DNA of 64,000 nt, taken from positions 1-64,000 of the forward strand of contig DIWU01000011.1 of NCBI GenBank assembly GCA_002428525.1, written 5' to 3'. This document shows, piece by piece, positions 1-7,489 of the stretch; the first letter of the stretch is position 1; every line of letters starts with the position of its first letter. The DNA comes from a bacterium UBP14_UBA6098. Lineage in GTDB: Bacteria; UBP14; UBA6098. The notes under the pieces were generated by a model. That model made no database searches and was not told the DNA's origin. It saw nothing but the letters and a program-made list of their open reading frames with translations. Position numbers and translations under genes: made by a program.

Positions 1-2
1 CA

Positions 3-110
3 AAAAGGAGTATATTTGAATATATTGAAGTCTTTTACAATCGCCAAAGAAGGCATTCGGCGTTGGGATATTTAACCCCGACCGAATTCGAAAAAACAAG
101 GCTTAACTAA
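3..110 (+). CDS. IS3-family transposase, C-terminal end (partial)
   Basis: Only the C-terminal 35 residues are in the window; the 5' part lies upstream of base 1. The frame reads KRSIFEYIEVFYNRQRRHSA, then LGYLTPTEF, and stops at TAA 108-110. This FYNRxRRHSALGYLTP signature is the conserved end of the rve/DDE integrase domain of IS3-family (IS150/IS3-type) transposases, which catalyse cut-and-paste or copy-out transposition as the OrfAB fusion. The assignment rests on the motif alone, but the motif is highly diagnostic. Whether the full enzyme is intact cannot be seen. Confidence 0.85.
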   Translation, partial: KRSIFEYIEVFYNRQRRHSALGYLTPTEFEKTRLN

Positions 111-111
111 C

Positions 112-136
112 TGTCCGTTTTTCCGGGGGAAGATCA
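112..136 (+). repeat. IS3-type right terminal inverted repeat
   Basis: These 25 bases follow the transposase stop codon directly and end in the 5'-TGA...-type tip (read on the minus strand) expected of IS3-family elements. The TGA of the tip (134-136) doubles as the stop codon of the neighbouring minus-strand gene. The left inverted repeat is needed to confirm the exact boundary. Confidence 0.65.
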
Positions 137-991
137 ACTATAGCCTCTCTCGAAGCCGATAAGATCATCTTCGAAAGGGCCGTTCCCAAGTTCCGTATTG
201 ACGTAGAAAACGAGGCTGTCGTTAGCGGCGAGGTCGCCGCAATAACGGTTCTCCATTAGTAAAGAACTATCGAAGGTCGCAGAATCCCCGCCAAGCATAT
301 TAATTTTTTTCAGGTTCCAGCCGGGATGATAATAACCGATACCAAGATCTGGGTCTAATTCTATCCAAGTCACAACGGGGCACCCACCATAGAGATAACC
401 GTCTATAACTTCTAATCCGGCTATAGGATGCCAACTGTTAAAAGTCCGATAAACGAATATGGACTCGGGGTTGGCGACGTTCACGCAGGTGTATTCGTTG
501 TTCTCGAAGTCCACCGTATAAAGAAAAGTATCTTCGAGGACGGCGTAATGGAATTCGTCCCAGGCCCCGCCGAAGATAAGGCTAAGTCTATGCGTGCTGT
601 CGCTTTCATACACGGTCGAACGAATGAATGGGCCTTCGGCGAAGAACATTAGGGAATCCTGGATAACAACCGCATAGGGAACCGCGTCTGAAAAGTACGG
701 GTCTATCGCAGTATCGATTTCGCCGGTTTGATACGGATCTATGAAAATCCTCGTGGTTGTCGCGCCGGGTAGCCAGACCAGCACCGAATCCCCCATGGCG
801 AGGTCCCAGAACGCCGTCCCGGTATAAAAGAAACCCATTTCTGCATTGGGGCCGAAATGGAATCTCGATCCCGGCGTCTCTATCCAGTCCACCATCCACA
901 CATTTAGACTGCACGGGTCGGTTTGGCCGTCTGCCATTCCCGCACCGCAAAGCAGGGCGAGGGCGAGCAAGCTGAGCAGTAAGTTTTTCAT
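134..991 (-). CDS. Secreted protein of unknown function, probably 3'-truncated by the IS
   Basis: The encoded protein is about 285 residues and starts with a classical signal peptide (MKNLLLSLLALALLCG then AGMADG). The ATG at 991 was chosen because AGGAG lies 8 nt upstream and the signal peptide begins there; a longer frame to 1033 would put 14 unrelated residues in front. The mature part is rich in aromatic and acidic residues with no family I recognise. It ends ...RGYS, and its stop codon is the terminal TGA of the IS3 element. The original gene was therefore probably longer and lost its 3' end, including any C-terminal sorting domain. Product function is unknown. Confidence 0.7.
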   Translation of the reverse strand: MKNLLLSLLALALLCGAGMADGQTDPCSLNVWMVDWIETPGSRFHFGPNAEMGFFYTGTAFWDLAMGDSVLVWLPGATTTRIFIDPYQTGEIDTAIDPYFSDAVPYAVVIQDSLMFFAEGPFIRSTVYESDSTHRLSLIFGGAWDEFHYAVLEDTFLYTVDFENNEYTCVNVANPESIFVYRTFNSWHPIAGLEVIDGYLYGGCPVVTWIELDPDLGIGYYHPGWNLKKINMLGGDSATFDSSLLMENRYCGDLAANDSLVFYVNTELGNGPFEDDLIGFERGYS

Positions 992-1233
992 GAGAGTTTC
1001 TCCTAATGAAATCGAGTAATATTTTCCCTTCAACCATTATTTCCCTAAAAGTATTTTTTGTATATACCAATAATATCCAGCTTTCCCGAAGTGTCAAGCA
1101 ATATTTCCCGGTTTATTCGACAATCATCCATGCTATTACACCGTAAATCCATGAAATCGTCGTTCACTAATTCAAAACTAAATACGGCCTTCAGCCTTCA
1201 TAATCCTAAATATATACACACTTTTTGTCCCTA

Positions 1234-1374
1234 TTACCCAATCTCCAACCACCCATGGCGCTTGTCGCGCTTGTATTCCTCGCGTGTGAGTTTCACCTTC
1301 ATTCCCGGGCCGCGGAACCCGGTTTCGTTAAGTAGTATCGCCCTTCGCTTACGGGTTGCGGCTTTTGCCACCAT
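1234..1374 (-). CDS. Possible small basic protein (46 aa)
   Basis: A 46-codon frame runs from ATG (1374-1372) to TAA (1236-1234). The product starts MVAKAATRKRRAILLNETGF, continues with a glycine/proline turn and a Lys/Arg-rich helix, and ends HGWLEIG. Codon use looks like that of neighbouring genes, and the composition resembles a small nucleic-acid-binding protein. There is no clear Shine-Dalgarno sequence and the frame stays open upstream of the ATG. It may instead be the tail of a decayed gene. No family is recognised. Confidence 0.3.
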   Translation of the reverse strand: MVAKAATRKRRAILLNETGFRGPGMKVKLTREEYKRDKRHGWLEIG

Positions 1375-1394
1375 GTAACGAGGGAAATAAAAGG

Positions 1395-1592
1395 GCCGGC
1401 GGGATAATGGCCCCTACGGGATGGGTTCCCGCTTTCGCGGGAATGACGCAAACATAATTCGACGATTACATCACGCCATCATGTAATGCCCATAACCTAT
1501 AACCAATAACCCAGAACCTAAAACGCCGGCGGGTCTAAGAATGCGTCCCTACAGAATTTTATGCGGCGGCTAATTGGCGATTACATCACGCC
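1395..1592. repeat. Two copies of a degenerate ~100-bp intergenic module
   Basis: The segment GCCGGCGGGT/A...CCCTACRG... followed by CGATTACATCACGCC occurs twice. The first copy starts near 1395 and has its 15-mer at 1463-1477; the second starts near 1520 and has the identical 15-mer at 1578-1592. The parts between are only loosely similar. This looks like a decayed tandem duplication of a dispersed non-coding repeat. Confidence 0.45.
1426..1443. repeat. Short palindrome TTCCCGC-N4-GCGGGAA
   Basis: A perfect 7-bp inverted repeat with a 4-base loop lies inside the GGGATGGG...AATGACG text. It has no T-run, so it is unlikely to be a terminator. It is probably part of a dispersed palindromic repeat. 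Confidence 0.5.
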
Positions 1593-1637
1593 TTCCGTGT
1601 AAAACCCTTTACCCTTTACCTTTTACCCTTTATCACC

Positions 1638-1665
1638 AAAAAAGGGAGGGCACATAGGCCCTCCC
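1638..1665 (-). terminator. Rho-independent terminator of uvrB
   Basis: On the minus strand GGGAGGGC, a 6-base loop, GCCCTCCC and then a run of six T form a textbook intrinsic terminator. It sits 54 nt downstream of the uvrB stop codon. Confidence 0.85.
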
Positions 1666-1718
1666 CTACGGGAAATGCTTTCGGAATTGTGCTTATTATT
1701 ATGCTTCGCGTCTTGATC

Positions 1719-3770
1719 TCAATAAAACCGCGTGATTTTCTTATGCGGGTTCGAGGGTTTTGTTTTTTTCTTAGGCCTACGGGATTCCGGGAGCATCTGC
1801 GTCAGCTCGTTTATCTCGTCGCGGAAGAAGGCCGCCTGCTCGAATTCGAGGTTTTTCGCCGCGGAATTCATCATGCGCTCCAGTTCGTCGATCTTCGCCT
1901 CGATGGGCAGAGATTCAAGATAGTCGGGCGTTTCCGGCTCGGGGGCTTGCTCCTTACTCTCGTGCGAGTCGGCCAGTCCGGTTGACGCCATCACATCCTG
2001 AACGGATTTCAAAATGGACTTTGGTGTTATGCCTTTTTCTTTGTTGTAGGCTATTTGTGCGTTTCGTCTGCGGTCTGTTTCCTGCATAGCGCGCGCCATG
2101 CTGTCAGTAATTTTATCGGCGTAAAGGATGACCTTTCCGGCGATATTTCGCGCGGCTCGACCGGCGGTTTGGACAATCGAGGTCTCACTCCGCAGAAAAC
2201 CCTCTTTGTCGGCGTCCATAATCGCGACGAGTGTCACCTCGGGGAGGTCGAGGCCTTCTCGCAGTAAGTTCACACCGATAAGGACATCGAAGTTGCCGAG
2301 TCGGAGGTCGCGGAGAATCTCGATGCGTTCGATTGCGTCGATTTCACTATGCATATAACGGACGCGGAGGTCGAATTCCGATAGATAATCTGTGAGGTCT
2401 TCCGACATCTTTTTCGTAAGGGTTGTGACTAACGCGCGTTCGCCCTTCGAGGCGATCTGTTTCAGTTCGGCTAACAGGTTCTCGATTTGGCCTTTTGTAG
2501 TCCGCACCTCGATCTCCGGGTCGATCAGGCCGGTCGGGCGAACAAGTTGCTCGACAATATCGCCGGATTTTTCGATCTCCCATTTCGAGGGAGTCGCGCT
2601 GACAAAGAGTATTTGCGGTGCAAGCTCGAGAAATTCCTCGAAGCGAAGCGGGCGGTTGTCCATGGCCGAAGGCAGGCGAAAACCATATTCGACGAGGGTT
2701 TCCTTTCGGCGTCGGTCGCCGTTGAACATAGCGCGGATCTGCGGGACAGATACATGAGATTCGTCGATAACGACAAGAAAATCTTTCGGGAAATAGTCTA
2801 AAAGGCACCATGGCCTGCTCCCCTGCGGACGGCCTGAAAGATGCCTACTATAGTTCTCGATTCCGCTGACATAGCCGAGCTCGAGCATCATCTCGATATC
2901 GAAATAGGTTCGCTGTTCGAGGCGTTGAGCCTCGATAAGCTTTCCCTCGGCGCGAAACTGTGCGAGTCTTTCGGCAAGCTCTTCGCGAATCGATTTCACG
3001 GCAATTTTCATTTTTTCATTGGTTGTGACAAAATGCTTCGCCGGATAAATACTTATTTTTTCAACCTCTGTGATAACCTCTCCGGTCAGCGGGTTCGCTG
3101 TGACAATTCGCTCGACCTCGTCGCCGAAAAACTCGATGCGGATCAGGTCGCGCTCATACGCCGGAAGGATTTCGAGGACATCGCCGCGGAGGCGGAAGGT
3201 TCCGCGGTCAAGCTCGAATTCGTTGCGCACATAATGAATATCGACGAGCTTTCGCGCAAATGCTTGAAGCGAGGTCCTTTTACCGACCTCGGCCTGAACC
3301 ATCAGGAAAGCATAATCCTCGGGATTCCCGAGGCCGTAAATACAGCTCACCGACGCGACAATCAATGTGTCCGGGCGGTCCATGAGGTGCGTCGTTGCGC
3401 GGAGGCGCAGGCGGTCGATGTCTTCGTTGATATCGGCGTCCTTTTCTATATATGTGTCCGATTTCGGCAGATATGCTTCCGGTTGGTAATAATCATAATA
3501 GCTGATGAAATATTCGACGGCGTTCGTCGGGAAAAACTGCGAAAATTCACCAAAGAGTTGTGCGGCAAGGGTTTTGTTGTGCGAAATAATTAGCGTCGGT
3601 TTTTGTATTCGCTGAATTAGATTCGCCACGGTAAATGTTTTACCAGAACCTGTGACGCCGAGGAGGGTTGTATATTTTTCGCCGCGGTTTATACGCTCGA
3701 CGAGTTTTTCAATCGCCTCGGGCTGGTCGCCGGACGGCAAATATGGCGCTTTTAAAACGAATTTGTTCAT
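1719..3770 (-). CDS. uvrB: Excinuclease ABC subunit B
   Basis: UvrB is the damage-verifying DNA helicase of nucleotide excision repair. It loads with UvrA at lesions and recruits UvrC. The 683-residue protein has the family's usual length and parts: Walker A GVTGSGKT at residues 38-45, the hairpin region with YYDYYQPEAY near 92-101, the VIDESHVSVPQ Walker B/DEAD segment, the helicase motif QTAGRAARN, and the C-terminal UVR motif for UvrC contact (ELERMMNSAAKNLEFEQAAF). The start MNKFVLKAPYLPSGDQ matches family N-termini, although no clear Shine-Dalgarno sequence precedes it. It is followed by its own terminator and diverges from the FecR-like gene. Confidence 0.97.
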   Translation of the reverse strand: MNKFVLKAPYLPSGDQPEAIEKLVERINRGEKYTTLLGVTGSGKTFTVANLIQRIQKPTLIISHNKTLAAQLFGEFSQFFPTNAVEYFISYYDYYQPEAYLPKSDTYIEKDADINEDIDRLRLRATTHLMDRPDTLIVASVSCIYGLGNPEDYAFLMVQAEVGKRTSLQAFARKLVDIHYVRNEFELDRGTFRLRGDVLEILPAYERDLIRIEFFGDEVERIVTANPLTGEVITEVEKISIYPAKHFVTTNEKMKIAVKSIREELAERLAQFRAEGKLIEAQRLEQRTYFDIEMMLELGYVSGIENYSRHLSGRPQGSRPWCLLDYFPKDFLVVIDESHVSVPQIRAMFNGDRRRKETLVEYGFRLPSAMDNRPLRFEEFLELAPQILFVSATPSKWEIEKSGDIVEQLVRPTGLIDPEIEVRTTKGQIENLLAELKQIASKGERALVTTLTKKMSEDLTDYLSEFDLRVRYMHSEIDAIERIEILRDLRLGNFDVLIGVNLLREGLDLPEVTLVAIMDADKEGFLRSETSIVQTAGRAARNIAGKVILYADKITDSMARAMQETDRRRNAQIAYNKEKGITPKSILKSVQDVMASTGLADSHESKEQAPEPETPDYLESLPIEAKIDELERMMNSAAKNLEFEQAAFFRDEINELTQMLPESRRPKKKTKPSNPHKKITRFY

Positions 3771-3905
3771 TTTTTCGAGTTGGTAAATGTTTAACTGTCC
3801 AACAATATGGAGATAATATTCATATGGGTTAAAATTGCGAGAAAAAAACTGCCGGTCTTTAGGCTTGCCAACGGTGCTTGGATGAATATTATTATTATGA
3901 TTTTT

Positions 3906-5840
3906 ATGATTTTAAAAAACCGCAACATAATTGCAGTGATCGCTGTTCTTGCGATTTTCGCGAGCGCGGAGGAGCCATGGGCGATCTATGGCCCCGATAT
4001 CACTATCGAGGGTAAGGGGCGAAGATCGAGCACCCTTTCGGAGGATATCATTCCGACAACGCTTTCCTGTGGGGAGACGGTTAAGAGCAATTCAAGAAAA
4101 TCATATATTTTATTGAGTGATAATATATTATTAGAGCTTGCTTCACATACTATAATAAAATTAGGCTCTCAACTCGATACTATATATATAAATAAAGGTT
4201 TTGTTACCCTTCATTCTCGCGCCCCGCTCGAAGCCCTGAACTACACATTCATCTGCGATTCCGCTCAAATCAGATTCCTCGGCCTTGAAAGCACAGTGCT
4301 AAATATCGCCGATTCAACAGTATTATTCCAACACGGCTCTGTGCTTTCGCCCTCTGAGCTTAGAGCCGACTCACCCGAGCGAGTTTCAGCCTCGGCCGAG
4401 GACGCCGATTATCTTTTCAAGCTCTACGACAAGGGTAAAATCCCCGCCGCGGATTTTCGCTTCAGTTTTCCCAGCGAAAAACCGCCGCCCTTCCGCTATC
4501 GCGTCCGAACCCACGGCGGAGTGGCGACCTACGAGGGCAACCGCTTCTATTACGGCGGATGGATCTATCGCGTTCGCCTATATCGACTCGAGATGGCCTA
4601 TGATATTTGGTTTGCGGCCTCCCGCGACGGTTTTTACAAAGACGGCTGGGACGAATGGAAAGACCTTATCGACCATATCAGCTATATCGAATTCAACCGC
4701 GCAGGCGACCCTATCCACCTTCGAGTAGGCCTGATCGAGAACCTAACCTTCGGGCATTCGATGCTCGTGGACAACTACAGCAACGCGATCTTCCTCCTCT
4801 TCGAGAAAAAAAACGGCCTTCAGGCGACGCTTGATACAAGGGATTTTAAATCGGTTCTCTTAGTGAACGATATCGGCGATCCCCATATCTTCGGCTTTAA
4901 TTTTCTTTGGCGCGCAAACAAGCGCTTTTCGGCGGGTTTCACCTTCGCAGGCGATCTCGACCAGCTTTCCGATGTCGAAGATTCCGACGGCGACAACTTC
5001 CCCGATATGACAGACCCCGAACCGGATATCTACAACAGCCCGACAGACAGCCTTCTAACAGGCCTCCTGCTTCAATCCTTGGACGATTTCGAATCGCGCC
5101 ATATCCTCGGCTCGGCGCTCGGTATGCAGTATAAATTCCTCCGGCACCGCAATCTATCGGGGGATATCGGCGGCGAGATCGCCGGGCTGAGCAACAAGAG
5201 CCTCGGCGTCACCTTCCCGAATGTCGGGCTGAATATCCGATGGATTTCAGTCGCGGCCGGGCTGGATTTCCAAACCCCTCGCTTCCAAGACGGCCTGTTC
5301 GACCGAACCTACGAATCCGACAAGGCGCGCTGGCTCGAGGATGAATTCGGGCGCCTCGAGCTTGTGACGAGGGCCGCCCAGCTTGACGAGACCGAGGGTT
5401 GGCTCTACGGTTGGAACAACACATTCTCGGTGAATGTCCCCGGCTATTTTCGGGTTAATACCCGTTTTCGGGACATCTATCGCGAGGAGCATCGCGACAA
5501 GCGTTTCTATTTATCGGCAAATCTCGATTATCCCATTTTCAAATATATCACGCGGACATCTTTCTTCATCGAGCAAAAAAATGTCTCCGAGCTTCTACAA
5601 AAAAAGACGGACGGCCAAGTTTGGGGCTTTAGTGTCGAAGTGAAACCTCATTCGACAATCACCGCGAAGATTCGCTATCGCGAGCGTTTTGAGGACAAGA
5701 ATGCCGACGGCGATATCGGCAAAGGGGATATTCGGCGAAACTTCGACGGTAATTTATCAGTCAATGGTCAATATTGGTGGGAAAAATTCCTCGAATGGCG
5801 CAAAAAAAGGGCGACTCGCCCGCCAGAGAACAGCCGATAA
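3906..5840 (+). CDS. FecR-domain / outer-membrane barrel-like protein
   Basis: The product is about 644 residues: a signal peptide (MILKNRNIIAVIAVLAIFAS), then a FecR-like beta segment in which a charged surface value is stored and compared (roughly residues 20-170), then a long region with alternating aromatic/charged strands typical of an outer-membrane barrel. An acidic DSDGDNFPDMTDPEPD stretch resembles a thrombospondin type-3 Ca2+-binding repeat, and DKNADGDIGKGD near the C-terminus is similar. The ATG at 3906 was chosen because it directly precedes the signal peptide; in-frame ATGs at 3807 and 3882 are also open and none has a good Shine-Dalgarno sequence. Bases about 4090-4200 are markedly AT-richer than the rest. 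It converges with the tetR gene. Function is unknown. Confidence 0.75.
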   Translation: MILKNRNIIAVIAVLAIFASAEEPWAIYGPDITIEGKGRRSSTLSEDIIPTTLSCGETVKSNSRKSYILLSDNILLELASHTIIKLGSQLDTIYINKGFVTLHSRAPLEALNYTFICDSAQIRFLGLESTVLNIADSTVLFQHGSVLSPSELRADSPERVSASAEDADYLFKLYDKGKIPAADFRFSFPSEKPPPFRYRVRTHGGVATYEGNRFYYGGWIYRVRLYRLEMAYDIWFAASRDGFYKDGWDEWKDLIDHISYIEFNRAGDPIHLRVGLIENLTFGHSMLVDNYSNAIFLLFEKKNGLQATLDTRDFKSVLLVNDIGDPHIFGFNFLWRANKRFSAGFTFAGDLDQLSDVEDSDGDNFPDMTDPEPDIYNSPTDSLLTGLLLQSLDDFESRHILGSALGMQYKFLRHRNLSGDIGGEIAGLSNKSLGVTFPNVGLNIRWISVAAGLDFQTPRFQDGLFDRTYESDKARWLEDEFGRLELVTRAAQLDETEGWLYGWNNTFSVNVPGYFRVNTRFRDIYREEHRDKRFYLSANLDYPIFKYITRTSFFIEQKNVSELLQKKTDGQVWGFSVEVKPHSTITAKIRYRERFEDKNADGDIGKGDIRRNFDGNLSVNGQYWWEKFLEWRKKRATRPPENSR

Positions 5841-5846
5841 GGATTT

Positions 5847-6488
5847 CTATCTCGATGAAATTCCATCGAAAACCAAATCTATGAGCTTGTCGGCGTTCTT
5901 CGAAAGGGAGCCGATGCTGTCCGCGCGCATGCCGTAAAAGGCCCCGGTCGATTCGCTTACACTGGCCTGCTGGAACGAGGTTATCAGCGCGACAAGCGCG
6001 AAGGAGAGCATGTTCTCGTCAATATCCTCGCGAAGCTCGCCGTTGGCCTTGGCCGACGAGATAATATCGCGGACATAGCGAATAGACGGGTCAGTTATAA
6101 TCTTCGAGATCTCCTCGTAGAAGGGGATGCTCGAATCTCCGACCAACGCAAAATAGAAGCGCACCTCATTAGGATAGTTATCGAGGAATCTGCGAAAGAA
6201 CATGATTGTCTTTTTCAATGAAACGCGCATCGACTGGGCGTGAATGTCGCCGATATCCTTCGAGCGATGCTCGACATAAAGCTCCTTAACATATTTAACC
6301 AGAAAGAGATAGAAGTCTTTCTTATCGTTAAAATATTGATACACGCTCCCCTTCGCGATATCGGCGCGGGAGACAATAGCGTTGATACTCGTTTTGGAAT
6401 AGCCGTTCGTAGCGAACTCGTCGAGGGCGATATCTATGATATTTCGCCTTTTTTCATCCGAAAGATTAAAAAATGTTTTTTTAGGCAT
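5847..6488 (-). CDS. TetR/AcrR-family transcriptional regulator
   Basis: This 213-residue protein has the family's N-terminal helix-turn-helix (residues about 10-55) with the hallmark pattern ALDEFATNGYSKTSINAIVS...AKGSVYQYFNDKKDFYLFL. A helical ligand-binding and dimerisation domain of normal length follows. TetR proteins bind palindromic operators and release on ligand binding, commonly controlling efflux or envelope functions. Its target cannot be read here; the divergent HEAT-like gene and itself are the simplest candidates. It has no Shine-Dalgarno sequence, and a TATAAT box lies 8 nt upstream of the ATG, suggesting a leaderless mRNA. Confidence 0.9.
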   Translation of the reverse strand: MPKKTFFNLSDEKRRNIIDIALDEFATNGYSKTSINAIVSRADIAKGSVYQYFNDKKDFYLFLVKYVKELYVEHRSKDIGDIHAQSMRVSLKKTIMFFRRFLDNYPNEVRFYFALVGDSSIPFYEEISKIITDPSIRYVRDIISSAKANGELREDIDENMLSFALVALITSFQQASVSESTGAFYGMRADSIGSLSKNADKLIDLVFDGISSR

Positions 6489-6496
6489 ATGATTCG

Positions 6497-6527
6497 ATTA
6501 TATTTTTAAGATTAATCTGTGTTTCAA
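6497..6527 (-). promoter_or_regulatory. Promoter of the tetR-family gene (leaderless type)
   Basis: On the minus strand TTGAAA (6527-6522), a 19-bp spacer and TATAAT (6502-6497) lie just 8 nt before the ATG at 6488. The spacer is slightly long. The start would fall at or next to the ATG. Confidence 0.5.
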
Positions 6528-6590
6528 CTTTCAAGATTATGCAATATATAGCGTGGTTTAAATAAATCAAGTCATTTTAATGGAGCGGCT

Positions 6591-7304
6591 TTGGAAATAG
6601 ATAAGATATGGGCCGGCGGGGACGATCTTTTCGAGCGACTTCGCGATGAGGATTATATCGTTCGGCTGAAGGCCTTCGACAGCTTCATCGCGGAATCGGC
6701 GGAAGAGGAGCCCGGTGCAGTTCTTTCCGATTTCGTCGAGATCATCGATATGGAGATCATCCCTGAGCTGAGCGCGAGCAAAACCCCGACGCATCTCGAG
6801 GCGCTGGCGTATATTTACAGGCGGCTCGGCGAGTTCGCTTTGGCCTTGCCCAATCCCTCGAGCCTCACGGGCCTTATCGACAGGATGATCGGTTCGATTG
6901 GCCATTCCAGCGCGAGGGTTTCCGCAATGGCGCTTGCCGGCCTCGGTATGATCTTTCAAGCGATGCCGGACGAGCTTTTCGGGGAACGCTCGGACGCCCT
7001 TCGTTCGGCGCTCGCCTTCGAGGATGAGGCCGCACTCGACGCCGCAGTTTCGGCATGGAGCCGTATTGCGTCGGTTGCGCCGAAAAAGGCCCTCTTCGTG
7101 ACGGGCGAGGTATTCGCCTTACTGCGCCATAGCGATGCGCGCGTTAGAAACCAAGCCTTGGGGTATTTTTATACTCTCGGAAAGAAAATGAAATCGGAGT
7201 GTTCGTTTGCGCTTCCCGCATTGCGTGAGCTTCGCGACGGCGATTCGGATATGAGCATTCGCGAACGCGCCTCCGCGGCGATTCAGGCAATCTCACAGGA
7301 TTAA
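6591..7304 (+). CDS. HEAT-like alpha-helical repeat protein
   Basis: The 237-residue protein has no signal peptide or membrane segment and is built of paired amphipathic helices, e.g. SARVSAMALAGLG, SDARVRNQALGYFYTLG and MSIRERASAAIQAI, as in HEAT/ARM solenoids that serve as protein-binding scaffolds. Translation begins at TTG 6591, preceded by GGAG at 6582-6585. It diverges from tetR and its stop codon lies 1 nt from the 3' end of tRNA-Pro on the other strand. Partner and role are unknown. Confidence 0.75.
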   Translation: MEIDKIWAGGDDLFERLRDEDYIVRLKAFDSFIAESAEEEPGAVLSDFVEIIDMEIIPELSASKTPTHLEALAYIYRRLGEFALALPNPSSLTGLIDRMIGSIGHSSARVSAMALAGLGMIFQAMPDELFGERSDALRSALAFEDEAALDAAVSAWSRIASVAPKKALFVTGEVFALLRHSDARVRNQALGYFYTLGKKMKSECSFALPALRELRDGDSDMSIRERASAAIQAISQD

Positions 7305-7305
7305 A

Positions 7306-7379
7306 TCGGGGCGAGAGGATTTGAACCTCCGACTCCCTGCTCCCAAAGCAGGTGCGCTACCGGACTGCGCCACGCCCCG
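7306..7379 (-). tRNA. tRNA-Pro (anticodon UGG)
   Basis: The minus strand folds into a standard cloverleaf of 74 nt. The 7-bp acceptor stem CGGGGCG/CGCCCCG is perfect, the discriminator base is A, the anticodon arm CCTGC-TTTGGGA-GCAGG carries TGG, and the T-arm loop reads GTTCAAATC. The 3' CCA is not encoded, so it must be added by tRNA nucleotidyltransferase. UGG can read all four proline codons by wobble. Confidence 0.97.
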
Positions 7380-7392
7380 AGATGTTCACCGG

Positions 7393-7421
7393 AATTTATA
7401 AAATTAAATGGTAAATGTCAA
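7393..7421 (-). promoter_or_regulatory. Promoter of tRNA-Pro
   Basis: On the minus strand a consensus TTGACA (7421-7416), a 17-bp spacer and TAAATT (7398-7393) precede the tRNA by 13 nt, as expected for sigma-70-type transcription of a stable RNA. Confidence 0.75.
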
Positions 7422-7457
7422 TATCTTTCGATTCTTGTCGAAATCTAAAAAATTAAC

Positions 7458-7489
7458 TTGACAGACTGCGACTCGGCGGCCTATTTTTG
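7458..7489 (+). promoter_or_regulatory. Promoter overlapping the start of the HATPase-GNAT gene
   Basis: TTGACA (7458-7463), an 18-bp spacer and TATTTTTG (7482-7489) match sigma-70 elements. The second box also fits the TAnnTTTG consensus of Bacteroidetes promoters. The GTG start codon assumed at 7489 overlaps the box, so either the mRNA is leaderless with a slightly later start or the annotated start is too early. Confidence 0.5.

Larger units (their letters stand above)
1..136 (+). mobile_element. Right end of an IS3-family insertion sequence
   Basis: The window opens inside an insertion sequence. It holds the last 35 codons of an IS3-family transposase followed by the element's terminal inverted repeat, which ends at 136. 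Read on the minus strand the tip begins TGATCTTCCCCC, the kind of terminus found on many IS3-family elements. The left end lies outside the window, so completeness cannot be judged. The tip abuts the 3' end of the minus-strand secreted-protein gene and supplies its stop codon. Confidence 0.8.
992..1637. other. Long intergenic stretch with repeat scraps
   Basis: About 0.65 kb lies between two co-oriented minus-strand genes. It contains the upstream region of the secreted-protein gene, one possible 46-codon reading frame (1234-1374), a short palindrome (1426-1443), a duplicated 15-mer, and low-complexity runs of CCCTTTA near 1605-1630. I see no large gene, tRNA or CRISPR array. The GGGATGGGTTCCCGC/GCGGGAATGACG wording looks like the dispersed intergenic repeats often seen in bacterial genomes. 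Confidence 0.6.

Noticed and set aside
1600..1635. CCCTTTA-type tandem run as a possible CRISPR or telomere-like repeat
   Set aside because: Too short and irregular, with no spacers or cas genes anywhere in the window.
2841..3593. 250-codon plus-strand frame inside uvrB
   Set aside because: Antisense to a complete, highly conserved uvrB.
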